Shown one piece after another: positions 1 to 6,549 of a stretch of DNA of 64,000 nucleotides. Below the pieces are notes generated by a model. The model saw only the letters and a program-made list of their open reading frames with translations, was not told the origin of the DNA and searched no databases. The DNA is from UBA6912 sp963792895 (GTDB lineage Bacteria; Actinomycetota; Acidimicrobiia; Spongiisociales; UBA5794): contig CAWBYA010000002.1 of the NCBI GenBank assembly GCA_963792895.1, positions 12,701 through 76,700 on the forward strand, in the 5' to 3' direction. The number at the start of each line of letters is the position of its first letter. Within the stretch, counting starts at the first letter, position 1. Made by a program: the position numbers and the translations under genes.

Positions 1-343
1 AGGTTGGCGGCCTCCTCAGCGAGGGCAGGACTGTCGGCCACCACGACGGCAACCGGCTCCCCGACGTAGCGCACCTCGTCGGTCGCGATGACCGGTTGGA
101 GCCTGCCCGCCATCTCGTCGGTCTGGAACTTGCGAATCGGGATGGTGGGCACGACATCGAGGTCGCTCGCCGTCAGCACGGCGTGGACGCCTGGCATCGA
201 ATGGGCTTCATCGGTGTCGATTGCCGTTCAGCGTGCCGTGGGCGAAGACACTGCGCACGACGCTCATCGCCAGCTCGCCCGGCCGGTCGCACGTCACCGA
301 CATAGCCGCCAAGGCCGCGAACGAACCGCTCCGGCGACGTCAT
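1..343 (-). pseudogene. Broken N-terminus of molybdenum hydroxylase large subunit (xanthine/CO dehydrogenase type)
   Basis: Reverse-strand translation gives the start of the aldehyde oxidase/xanthine dehydrogenase a/b 'hammerhead' domain in three pieces. They are MTSPERFVRGLGGYVGDV, then PGELAMSVVRSVFAHGTLNG, then a long stretch containing MPGVHAVLTASDLDV and VRYVGEPVAVVVADSP. The frame changes near 285 and near 220, each explained by one extra base. The gene continues beyond the left edge, so the molybdopterin domains are not visible. Such subunits bind Mo-pterin and oxidise purines, aldehydes or CO; the substrate here cannot be told. The start ATG at 343 gives a shorter leader than most homologues. 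It is either a pseudogene or a gene damaged by sequencing indels. Confidence 0.75.
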
Positions 344-715
344 CGTGGCTGCTTGGATCTCGCGGATCGATGACGGTGAAGGGCTTGGCGCCGGTCGCTC
401 AGTCATTGTAGGGACCACCCCGGCGACGGTCGTCGGGGGCGAGGAGCCAGGCAACCACTCCACATGTGGCCGCGTCCGTCGCCACCCGGTGGCGGCCACG
501 CCAGACATCGTGACGAGGTCGGCGAGGACGGAGGTGCGTTCGGTTTCCCTTTGCTCGACACCGGCCGGCGGGCCCCTCTTGCCGGGCAGAACGGTGTGGG
601 CGACTGCTTTGCTCGCCGTTCGCGCTCATCGGTTGCTGACACCTCCGTGCGGCGGTATACACTACACCAAGCGCCACGAGCCACCGCTCGACCGACGACC
701 GGGGAGGTCACCGCC
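344..715. other. Non-coding gap between the divergent hydroxylase fragment and the cupin gene
   Basis: This 372-base stretch has open frames on both strands, but none shows a recognisable domain or a ribosome binding site. It should hold the promoters of the leftward hydroxylase fragment and the rightward cupin gene. I see no clear -35/-10 pair and no repeat. Confidence 0.4.
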
Positions 716-1045
716 TTGCACGTTGTGCGCTGGAAGACCGCTGAGCCCTATGTGCCGGCGGGGCACGAAGGAGTCGTCAACCGTCTCCTCGCGGGGAAGG
801 CCGAGGGAGGAGTCGAAGCCGTCAGCATTTGGCACGGGACCCTGGAACCGGGTGGCTTCGCCGAGCCTCACGTCCACGAGCGCTCCATCCAAATCTACGT
901 TGGGTTGTCCGGACGGATGGATGTAGAGACCCCTACAGGGGCAGTCAGCATCGACCGCGGCGACGCGGTCGGGTCCGACGCCGGCACCGGACCTCGGCGT
1001 TCTGAGCGACTCGGATGCGGGTGGTGCTCGATGCCAACGTGTTGA
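716..1045 (+). CDS. Small cupin-domain protein, C-terminus possibly frameshifted
   Basis: A TTG start at 716 follows a strong GGGGAGG (701-707) by 8 bases. The product reads as a single cupin barrel: WHGTLEPGGFAEPHVHERSIQIY carries the His-x-His metal motif of cupin motif 1 (in HVHER), and LSGRMDVETPTGAVSIDRGDAV matches the inter-motif region leading to motif 2. After GDAV the expected proline-glycine-histidine end of motif 2 is missing, and the frame runs on into CGWCSMPTC, overlapping the next gene by 31 bases. A frameshift near 970 is likely. Cupins bind metals and small molecules; no substrate is evident. Its place before a PIN toxin gene is odd for an antitoxin, so I treat it as a neighbour and not a proven partner. 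Confidence 0.55.
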   Translation: MHVVRWKTAEPYVPAGHEGVVNRLLAGKAEGGVEAVSIWHGTLEPGGFAEPHVHERSIQIYVGLSGRMDVETPTGAVSIDRGDAVGSDAGTGPRRSERLGCGWCSMPTC

Positions 1046-1413
1046 TCTCTGCGGCGATCAGTGAAGGTCCGTCGCACCGGATCGTGCAAGCTTGGCTGCA
1101 GAACCAGCGGTTCGAGTTGGTGATCTGCGATCGGCTGCTCGGGGAAGTGCGCAGCGCGTTGACCGAGCGGCGGCGTATTCGGAAGTGGAGCTCGGTTGAC
1201 GCTGCCGACCTGTATGTGACGACCTTGGGACCCGATCCGGCGCCAGGTCCGGCGCTGACCAGGGACCCTGACGACGACTACGTGATCCGCCTGGCCCAGG
1301 CTCACGACGTCGACTACATCGTCAGCGGTGATGCCTACCTTCTCGGGTGGGACGAGCAGGATCCCCCGGTGATCCCACCGGCGGAGTTCGAGGCGAGACT
1401 GAGTCAATGCTGA
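1015..1413 (+). CDS. PIN-domain ribonuclease, putative toxin (COG1569-like)
   Basis: The 132-residue protein has the PIN nuclease acidic set in order: LDANVLISA near residue 5 (first Asp), LLGEVRSAL near 42 (Glu), DPDDDYVIRLA near 84 (Asp) and YIVSGDAYLL near 102 (last Asp). These residues bind Mg2+ or Mn2+ for RNA cleavage. Length and motifs fit the 'putative toxin, PIN family' group, whose members usually follow a small antitoxin gene. Here no classic VapB or Phd antitoxin is seen upstream. The preceding frame belongs to the cupin gene, with another frame stopping at 1003-1005. The antitoxin may be lost, frameshifted or encoded elsewhere. Confidence 0.8.
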   Translation: MRVVLDANVLISAAISEGPSHRIVQAWLQNQRFELVICDRLLGEVRSALTERRRIRKWSSVDAADLYVTTLGPDPAPGPALTRDPDDDYVIRLAQAHDVDYIVSGDAYLLGWDEQDPPVIPPAEFEARLSQC

Positions 1414-1556
1414 GCGTCCACCGTCAGCGCTTGGGCCGCGGCTGGGCCGCGAGACGACGAAAACTGATGCAAGACGACTCGAACCAACAAGAGGCAAAAC
1501 ACAAGGTCAACGCACGATTCCCATGCAAACCCCGAGGTCATCCAAACCGGTCCGCA

Positions 1557-1649
1557 CTGACTACGGATCAGAAGGATGGGGCCTGTCGCAAGCGACAGGG
1601 TCGAGTCCCTCCGGGCGCGCTGCCGAAAACCGTTGCAGCGCAACGGTTT
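1557..1649 (+). repeat. tRNA-Arg(ACG)-like 3' half plus hairpin, copy 1
   Basis: From 1557 the sequence carries CTGACTACGGATCAGAAGG, which matches the anticodon arm of a tRNA-Arg(ACG), and ends with GAGTCCCTCCGGGCG, like a T-arm plus acceptor 3' strand. Between them lies a perfect hairpin CCTGTCG-CAAG-CGACAGG that ordinary tRNA-Arg lacks. The 57 bases 1561-1617 are identical in copy 2 (3376-3432). A second hairpin follows (AAACCGTTGC, loop AGC, GCAACGGTTT; 1627-1649), resembling a tRNA gene terminator. The 5' half of a tRNA is absent, so this is not a functional tRNA. It looks like an attachment-site remnant or a cassette boundary. Confidence 0.75.
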
Positions 1650-1704
1650 CTGCATGATGGAGGTCTCTCGACCTTCTGACGTTTGGGAGCCAATCGCGCG
1701 CGTT

Positions 1705-1890
1705 TCAGAGCAGCTCGGTGAATCCCTCCACGGTGAGATCCGCCTGACGCAGAATCGAACGCAGCGTGCCTCGCGCCAACTCGCGATGCATTGGAACGAT
1801 CACCGTCCGGTTGGCTTCGTTCCGTAGCTTCAGATGACTGCCGCGTCGACTCACCTCCAAGAATCCGATCTTGGCGAGGGCGCTAACCAC
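1705..1890 (-). pseudogene. hicA: hicA toxin gene, 3' part (separated from its start by an IS element)
   Basis: The translation VVSALAKIGFLEVSRRGSH through RGTLRSILRQADLTVEGF is a HicA/YcfA mRNA-interferase. It has the dsRBD-like fold with the RGSH catalytic-histidine motif and the conserved RGTLRxIL segment. The first codons are missing here and sit at 2974-3006, on the other side of an IS481-type element. An in-frame TAG precedes GTG at 1890. Joining both parts gives SPSLPVLSGR, one codon, then VVSALAKIGF, a normal HicA. The toxin is therefore probably inactivated, unless translation restarts at GTG 1890. Confidence 0.88.
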
Positions 1891-1894
1891 CTAG

Positions 1895-2970
1895 CTGTAC
1901 TCGGCCATCAGGTTGGTGACACTCGGCTGATGGGTGGTCGTCGTCCGAGTGAGCTGTGTTTGCGTTGATGGTTGTAGTTCTCGATCCATGATGGCAGGGT
2001 TTGGGCTCGTTCGTCGTTGCTGGTGAAGACCTGTTTGTAGGCCCATTCGGTTTGGAGAGTCCGGTTGAATCGTTCGACCTTGCCGTTTTGCCAGGGGCAG
2101 TGGGGGCGGATGGTGACGTGACGGACCCCCATAACGTTGAGGGTGTCGGTGAAGGCGATGCTTTTGGTATATGACCAGTGGTTGTCGGTCATCACCGCTT
2201 CGATCCTGCCGATGCCCTGAACAGCGAAGTATTCAGCGGCCCGCAGCAAGAACCCGGCCGCTGTGGCGCCCTGTTCATTGTTGTGGATCTCGGAGTAGGC
2301 GAGCCGGCTGTGGTCATCGACGGCTGAGTGGATGTAGTCGTAGCCGATACGGGCCTTCTTCTTTTCGGCGGTGACGATCTGTCGTCCCCATGCTTTCCAG
2401 CCGCCACCGTCAGGGATCCTGCCGATCTTCTTGACATCGATATGGATCAGCTCTCCTGGAGTGTCCCGTTCATAGCGGGTGGTCGTCTGTTTCGAGGCAC
2501 GGATCACGGCTCCGGTCAACGGATCACACTCGAACAGATACGGCATCCGGTGGCGGCGCAGGATCCGACTGATCGTCCGCGCCGGCACACCGAGCTCGTC
2601 GGCGAGCCGATCCGGCCCCACCCGCAACCGACGCCGTGCAGCCACCACCTGCTCCTCAACCACAGCAGAGGTTCGGCTCGGAGACGTATACGGCCGCGAT
2701 GACCGATCCACCAGCCCCACCTCGCCCTCAACGTCCCAACGGGCCACCCAACGATGTGCACACTGACGCGAAATCCCCATCGCTTTCGCCACATGAGCGA
2801 TCGGCATCCCCTCCACACGGACCCGCTGCACCAGCAGACGACGCCCATAAACCGTGAGACGAGCATTACGGTGACCCATGAAGACCTCCAGTGGGTGTTG
2901 ACGGCAATCACCACTCCACTCGGAGGTCTTCACCCAATCAAACTGTCACCAACGTCCTGACCGGATACAC
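1895..2970 (-). mobile_element. IS481-family insertion sequence inserted in hicA
   Basis: The element carries one transposase gene and imperfect terminal inverted repeats of about 27 bases. Read inward, the left end starts CTGTACTCGGCC and closes TTGGTGACA. The right end starts GTGTATCCGGTC and also closes TTGGTGACA. CTAG lies directly outside each end (1891-1894 and 2971-2974). It may be a 4-base target duplication or part of the ends. The host gene reads straight on across both junctions except for one codon, which fixes the boundaries well. A near-identical lone copy of the left end lies at 9043-9069. Confidence 0.88.
1908..2879 (-). CDS. IS481-family transposase (DDE)
   Basis: The 323-residue product starts MGHRNARLTVYGRRLLVQRV. 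It has an N-terminal helix-turn-helix (MGISRQCAHRWVARW, about residues 34-48), a second HTH-like region (LADELGVPARTISRILRR), and an rve/DDE integrase core. The core shows HIDVKKIGRIPDGGG for the first Asp, VMTDNHWSY for the second, and NGKVERFNRTLQTEW for the Glu. The C-terminal NHQRKHSSLGRRPP is typical of the family. I chose ATG 2879 over an upstream ATG at 2933 because homologues begin MGHRNA. The gene appears intact and may be active. Confidence 0.93.
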   Translation of the reverse strand: MGHRNARLTVYGRRLLVQRVRVEGMPIAHVAKAMGISRQCAHRWVARWDVEGEVGLVDRSSRPYTSPSRTSAVVEEQVVAARRRLRVGPDRLADELGVPARTISRILRRHRMPYLFECDPLTGAVIRASKQTTTRYERDTPGELIHIDVKKIGRIPDGGGWKAWGRQIVTAEKKKARIGYDYIHSAVDDHSRLAYSEIHNNEQGATAAGFLLRAAEYFAVQGIGRIEAVMTDNHWSYTKSIAFTDTLNVMGVRHVTIRPHCPWQNGKVERFNRTLQTEWAYKQVFTSNDERAQTLPSWIENYNHQRKHSSLGRRPPISRVSPT

Positions 2971-2973
2971 CTA

Positions 2974-3006
2974 GCGCCCAGACAGGACGGGCAGGCTCGG
3001 GCTCAC
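2974..3006 (-). pseudogene. hicA: hicA toxin gene, 5' part
   Basis: Eleven codons starting at GTG 3006 encode (M)SPSLPVLSGR, the expected HicA N-terminus. The GTG overlaps the hicB stop in a GTGA arrangement, which shows a translationally coupled hicB-hicA operon. The frame then meets TAG at the IS481 boundary. The remainder of the gene lies at 1705-1890. Confidence 0.85.
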
Positions 3007-3203
3007 GCCGGGATGACAACCGGAGCGATGATGGGAGAATCGATGTGATCGGGGAGCGGCTGGTCCTCGTAGTAGAGCTCGAGGGCCTCGCGGAGGTTAC
3101 TCAAGGCTCCCTCCACGCTCTCTCCCTGGCTGGTGACCTCTACTTCGAGGCAGCGGGCGACGTACCGGGGCGGCCCATGGGTGACGGCGGCGGTGAATCG
3201 CAT
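3003..3203 (-). CDS. hicB: HicB-family antitoxin
   Basis: The 66-residue protein starts MRFTAAVTHGPPRYVARCLE and contains EVEVTSQGESVEGALSNLREALELYYED, the partial RNase-H-like fold of HicB antitoxins. It binds and neutralises HicA. Unlike longer HicB proteins it has no C-terminal helix-turn-helix or ribbon-helix-helix, so autoregulation would need the complex or another factor. It is the first gene of a leftward hicBA operon and overlaps hicA by 4 bases. With hicA interrupted, it is probably an orphan antitoxin that could still protect against related toxins. Confidence 0.88.
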   Translation of the reverse strand: MRFTAAVTHGPPRYVARCLEVEVTSQGESVEGALSNLREALELYYEDQPLPDHIDSPIIAPVVIPA

Positions 3204-3375
3204 GGTCAGGAGTCTACGGCCACCAACCGTGTCCGTGGGTGCCCCGTGGTGCGGGTGCCAAGGGAACCATTCGCCGTTGATGGCTGTGGACGGCCACGGA
3301 TGCCAGTGGAAGCAGAAGCCTTCCGATTCGGGCTGTGTGTCGGGCTGTGGATGTCCGTGGACGCTGCTTGGAGAT

Positions 3376-3470
3376 CTACGGATCAGAAGGATGGGGCCTG
3401 TCGCAAGCGACAGGGTCGAGTCCCTCCGGGCGTGCCACCCGAAACCCCTGCGCAGGCGGGCGGGGGTTTC
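3376..3470 (+). repeat. tRNA-Arg(ACG)-like 3' half plus hairpin, copy 2
   Basis: Bases 3376-3432 are identical to 1561-1617, including the internal CCTGTCG/CGACAGG hairpin and the GAGTCCCTCCGGGCG end. After TGCCACC a G+C-rich hairpin follows (GAAACCCC 3441-3448 with GGGGTTTC 3463-3470). This has the form of actinobacterial tRNA terminators but differs in sequence from the hairpin of copy 1. The repeat lies between the hicBA module and the RHH-Doc module. The whole 3204-3638 gap holds nothing else I can support. Confidence 0.75.
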
Positions 3471-3638
3471 TGTCGCGCCGAGGGTGCGCCCACGCTCGGC
3501 GAACCGACCGTTGGGAGCCATTCTCTTTCTCCGGCGACGTTCGAGGAGCTCAAGGCCCTTCCGTGCAAGCGATATGTGCGGTTGCGTCATAACGCGATGA
3601 CCGCTCGGGACTGCCGGATCGAGAGCGGTAGGAGGTGC

Positions 3639-3699
3639 GCGATATCGCTCTTGGCAGCTGGTGTTCTGGGTGGTTGCGGTGTCTCGATATCGCGATATC
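3639..3699 (+). promoter_or_regulatory. Paired palindromic operators upstream of the RHH-Doc operon
   Basis: Two palindromes share the core GATATCG: GCGATATCGC (3639-3648) and GATATCGCGATATC (3686-3699). The second lies 8 bases before the antitoxin ATG. Ribbon-helix-helix antitoxins usually bind paired symmetric sites over their own promoter, with toxin-dependent conditional cooperativity. The placement fits autoregulation by the antitoxin at 3708. This is inferred from symmetry and position only. Confidence 0.65.
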
Positions 3700-3707
3700 A
3701 TGACCAT

Positions 3708-3926
3708 ATGGCGAAGGACATCAAACAAACCACCGTCCGGCTCCCCGAAGACCTCGCCGACGACGCCGAAACCGTCGCCCGCGTCAAGGGCACCAGCGTC
3801 AACGCCCTGATCATCGACGCCCTCAAGGCGGAGATCGAGCGGGTCCGCCAGGACGAGGACTTCACCAGCCGCGCCAAGCGGCTACTCGAACGCGACCGGG
3901 AACTGTTGGAACGCCTCGCCCGGTGA
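3708..3926 (+). CDS. Ribbon-helix-helix antitoxin
   Basis: The 72-residue protein has an N-terminal RHH domain (KQTTVRLPEDLADDAETVARVKGTSVNALIIDALKAEIER, residues 6-45). A charged C-terminal helix (SRAKRLLERDRELLERL) would bind and block the toxin. The start is ATG 3708. The stop overlaps the next gene in a GTGA arrangement, so antitoxin and toxin are translationally coupled. Palindromes at 3639-3648 and 3686-3699 are likely operators. RHH partners of Doc-type toxins are known, although the classic phage P1 partner is Phd. Confidence 0.87.
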   Translation: MAKDIKQTTVRLPEDLADDAETVARVKGTSVNALIIDALKAEIERVRQDEDFTSRAKRLLERDRELLERLAR

Positions 3927-4345
3927 CCCGCTACGTCACGCTGGCCGAGTACTTCTGGCTGGCAGAACAAGTCACCGGCGTCGACGCCGACACCCTCGCC
4001 AAGGCAGCACGCTCCGACCTGGCCGACTCCGCCTTGCATGCGCCACAAGCCGGGTTCGGGGACACCGAGTTCTACCCGGACGTGTTCGACAAGGCCGCGG
4101 TGCTGGTGTGCCGGCTGGCGTGGAACCACCCGCTGCCCGATGGGAACAAGCGGGCCGCGTGGGCGGCGCTGGTGTTGTTCATCGACTTGAACGACGGGGT
4201 CTGGGATCCCGACCCGCCCGACATCGACCAAGCCGAGGAAGCCATGCTGGCGATCGCCGCCGGCGACGTCGACGAGGCCTGGACGGCGCAGTGGCTGCGC
4301 GAACCGAGTCCGCTTCGAAGGAGACGACTGAGATTGCCGATGTAG
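3923..4345 (+). CDS. doc: Death-on-curing (Doc/Fic) family toxin
   Basis: The 140-residue protein has the compact Doc fold. Its Fic-type motif is NHPLPDGNKRAAWAAL (about residues 68-83), corresponding to HxFxxGNKR with Leu in place of Phe. The upstream YLAEYFWLAEQVTG-like region and the DTEFYPDVFDKAAVL segment are also typical. Doc phosphorylates elongation factor EF-Tu and stops translation; AMP transfer is the alternative Fic reaction. The GTG start overlaps the antitoxin stop. The last residues (PSPLRRRRLRLPM) are unusually arginine-rich, which could reflect read-on into flanking sequence. Confidence 0.87.
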   Translation: MTRYVTLAEYFWLAEQVTGVDADTLAKAARSDLADSALHAPQAGFGDTEFYPDVFDKAAVLVCRLAWNHPLPDGNKRAAWAALVLFIDLNDGVWDPDPPDIDQAEEAMLAIAAGDVDEAWTAQWLREPSPLRRRRLRLPM

Positions 4346-4599
4346 AAATCGCCACACGCCGCCACGGCGATGTGCGGTTCTGGAGGCAATGGTCACTCGC
4401 ACCTGCAGCTTGCCAATCCGTGCGGCCACGACCGACTTGCTCTCGACGTACTGGTACGAGAGCATCCAGACAAGCCTCGAGGGCAAGCGGCGGTGTGCAT
4501 CGGTTCATGCTGAGACGGACCTCGACGATGGCAAGACCAGATCGACCCGAGGAGGAGGGGACCAGCGTGAGGGGAGGCTGGCTGCATATCGGCGGAATG

Positions 4600-4951
4600 A
4601 ATCACCCCGGGTTTCGTAGAGGCTGGGTCTATTGGGTGACTGCCTCGGGGGTTGTGCTCGTTTGACGGTAGTAGGCGGTTTCGTGGGCGGCGGGGGTGGT
4701 GAACTGGCGGCGACCGGGGAGGATCTCTCCGTGACGGCGCCGGTGGTTGAACCAGTCGACGTACTCGAGGGTGGCGAACTCGACCTCCTCGATGCCCTGC
4801 CAGAGCCCGTGGGGGTAGATGAGTTCCCACTTGTAGAGGCCGTTGAACGACTCGATCATCGCGTTGTCGTAGCTGTCTCCTTTGGATCCGACGGATGCGA
4901 CCACGCCGTTGTCGGCGAGGCGCTGGGAGTACCGAACGGACAGGTATTGAC
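4600..4951 (-). pseudogene. IS3-family element fragment, transposase OrfB C-terminus
   Basis: The reverse strand encodes QYLSVRYSQRLADNGVVASVGSKGDSYDNAMIESFNGLYKWELI and ends at 4629. This is the last third of an IS3-type OrfB transposase, containing the final Glu of the DDE triad (AMIESFNGLYK). A typical IS3 end (CTACGAAACCCGGGG on the minus strand, near 4600-4620) closes the element. The N-terminal two thirds are missing, because an IS30 element starts exactly within the conserved GSQYLS motif at about 4951. No other half is found on the far side of the IS30 element, so a deletion accompanied or followed the insertion. Confidence 0.8.
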
Positions 4952-6370
4952 CAGGTTCAACCAGTCGTTGCAACACCAGCTTGTTGAACAGAGCGTAGGT
5001 GCTCATCGAAGGCTTCGGCTGGGGTCTTCCAGCCGAGGATCTTGCGGGGCCTGGTGTTCAGTGCGTGGGCGACAGCTTCGATCTCGTCTGCGGACCATCT
5101 CGCTAGGTCGGTGCCTCTTGGGAAGTATTGGCGAAGCAGACCGTTGGTGTTCTCGTTCGTGCCGCGCTGCCAGGGCGACTGGGGATCAGCGAAGAACACT
5201 GGGATGTCGGTCTCGACGGTGAACTGGGCATGGGCGGAGAGTTCCTTGCCTCGATCCCACGTGAGCGACCGGCGCAGCTGTTGAGGCAACCTGCTCATCG
5301 ATTTCGCGAGTGCGTTCTTCATCGTGATGGCGCCGTAGCCGGCGAGGGCGGGCCCGTTCTTGGGGGTCATCTTGTGTCGATAGCCGGGCTCTCGGGGCAG
5401 GTGGACCAGGATCGTGAACCTAGTGGTCCGCTCGACAATGGTGCCGATCGCTGAGCGCTCGAGGCCGATCACGAGATCGCCCTCCCAATGACCAGGGACA
5501 GCACGGTCCTCGGCTTCGGCGGGCCGCTCGCTGATGAGTGTCCCGGGCGTGACATGGGCCCACGTCTTGCGGCGCGAACGCTCCCTGGGCGCTCTCAACG
5601 CTCGGCCTGTGCGCAGACACCAGACGAGTTCCCGTTTCAGCGCGCCGCGCCCTTCGATGTAGAGCGACTGGTAGATGGCCTCGTGGCTGATCCGCATGGA
5701 CTCATCATCGGGGAAGTCGAGCTTGATCCGGTTTGCGATCTGCTCGGGACTCCATCCGTGCACCCAAGCCCGGTCCTTGCGATGCGGCTTGTTCATCCCC
5801 GTCCACCGGGGCGCAGGCGGGCCAGCGACCTCGGTGCCTTGTGGACCGCTGATCCGACCAGCGAGTCGGTTCTCGACGTACGCGTGCAGTCGCTTGTCCG
5901 CAACGAGTTTCGGGACCTTCGGTCGTCGTGCAGCCGTGTCCGCTTTCCATTGTGCTACCGACGCTCGATACTCGATCTTGCCGCTTCGGGTCGCAGCGTT
6001 GCGGCGTAGCTCGCGAGAGATCGTTCCGGGGTCACGACCGATTGCCCGGGCGATCTCACGCACTCCTTTGCCCTGCGCGCGCAGCAGCGCGATCTCCTCG
6101 CGTTCGGTGAAGCAGAGGTAGCGGCCTGAGGGCTGTTTGTTGATGTCGAACGGTGGCATGCCGCCAGCATGGCGGAACCAACGGGCACCCACGGCCTGAG
6201 CCACACCGGCCACCGCCGAAGCCTCCTCGGGCAGCAGACCCTTGGCGATCTGGGCCCAAAACGCTGCCTGAACCTCCCCGGGTTCGGTGGAGGAGATGGG
6301 AGGGCGGCTGTGGTCTCTCGATCCTGGGAGCCAAGCTGGGAGCCAGTCTCTGTGGCCGGGCCTTGTCCAT
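4952..6370 (-). mobile_element. IS30-family insertion sequence (right end unresolved)
   Basis: The left boundary is set where IS3 homology stops (about 4951). The first inward bases, GGTTCAACCAGTCGTTGCAA, resemble IS30-family ends. The right end is not certain. A loosely matching inverted stretch ending GGCTGAAC near 6490 would place the third tRNA-like repeat inside the element, whereas the transposase frame itself fades near 6290. The element interrupts an older IS3 copy, so it is the younger insertion. Confidence 0.6.
4957..6213 (-). CDS. IS30-family transposase
   Basis: The protein of at least 418 residues has the IS30 N-terminal HTH (GRYLCFTEREEIALLRAQG with GVREIARAIGRDPGTISREL). The DDE core includes GHWEGDLVIG (first Asp), TWDRGKELS (second Asp) and GTNENTNGLLRQYFP (Glu). 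The C-terminal HALNTRPRKILGWKTPAEAF is diagnostic. The same frame continues upstream without ATG or GTG, encoding AAFWAQIAKGLLPEEASA, a segment conserved in relatives. The true start is therefore probably further upstream (to about 6290), possibly with a non-standard codon or after a frameshift; GTG 6213 is the first usable start. The last 12 or so residues read through the element end. Confidence 0.88.
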   Translation of the reverse strand: MAGVAQAVGARWFRHAGGMPPFDINKQPSGRYLCFTEREEIALLRAQGKGVREIARAIGRDPGTISRELRRNAATRSGKIEYRASVAQWKADTAARRPKVPKLVADKRLHAYVENRLAGRISGPQGTEVAGPPAPRWTGMNKPHRKDRAWVHGWSPEQIANRIKLDFPDDESMRISHEAIYQSLYIEGRGALKRELVWCLRTGRALRAPRERSRRKTWAHVTPGTLISERPAEAEDRAVPGHWEGDLVIGLERSAIGTIVERTTRFTILVHLPREPGYRHKMTPKNGPALAGYGAITMKNALAKSMSRLPQQLRRSLTWDRGKELSAHAQFTVETDIPVFFADPQSPWQRGTNENTNGLLRQYFPRGTDLARWSADEIEAVAHALNTRPRKILGWKTPAEAFDEHLRSVQQAGVATTG

Positions 6371-6372
6371 AT

Positions 6373-6457
6373 ACCGATCAGAAGGATGGGGCATGTCTCA
6401 AGCGACAGGGTCGAGGCCCTCCGGGCGTATTGGCGAATCCCTGCGTGAGCGGGGTTT
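6373..6457 (+). repeat. tRNA-Arg(ACG)-like 3' half plus hairpin, copy 3
   Basis: Bases 6373-6427 match copies 1 and 2 with a few substitutions (ACCGATCAGAAGGATGGGGC at the start, GGTCGAGGCCCTCCGGGCG at the end). The internal hairpin is slightly degraded. A weaker hairpin follows (AATCCCTGC 6436-6444 with GCGGGGTTT 6449-6457). Its own hairpin sequence again differs from the other two. It marks the right side of the mobile/TA island. The remainder of the 6214-6549 gap holds nothing else that I recognise apart from a possible IS30 end. Confidence 0.65.
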
Positions 6458-6549
6458 CGACGCGCTGGGTTGCGGCGGCGATCGGCTGAACTGAGGCTCG
6501 TGGGGCTGCGGTATCCCGTCTGACGTCCGCAGCTCCACTGTGCGGTGCT

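Noticed and set aside
345..926. Long forward open frame of 193 codons before the cupin gene
   Set aside because: It has no domain, shares sequence with the antisense of the hydroxylase fragment, and is displaced by the better-supported cupin frame with its RBS.
1557..6457. The three repeats as functional tRNA-Arg genes
   Set aside because: The acceptor 5' strand and D-arm are absent upstream of each copy, and the T-loop is interrupted by an extra hairpin and one base short.
1557..6457. The three repeats as integron attC sites or a CRISPR array
   Set aside because: They lack the RYYYAAC/GTTRRRY core pair of attC sites, spacing is thousands of bases and not 30-40, and no integron integrase or cas gene is visible.
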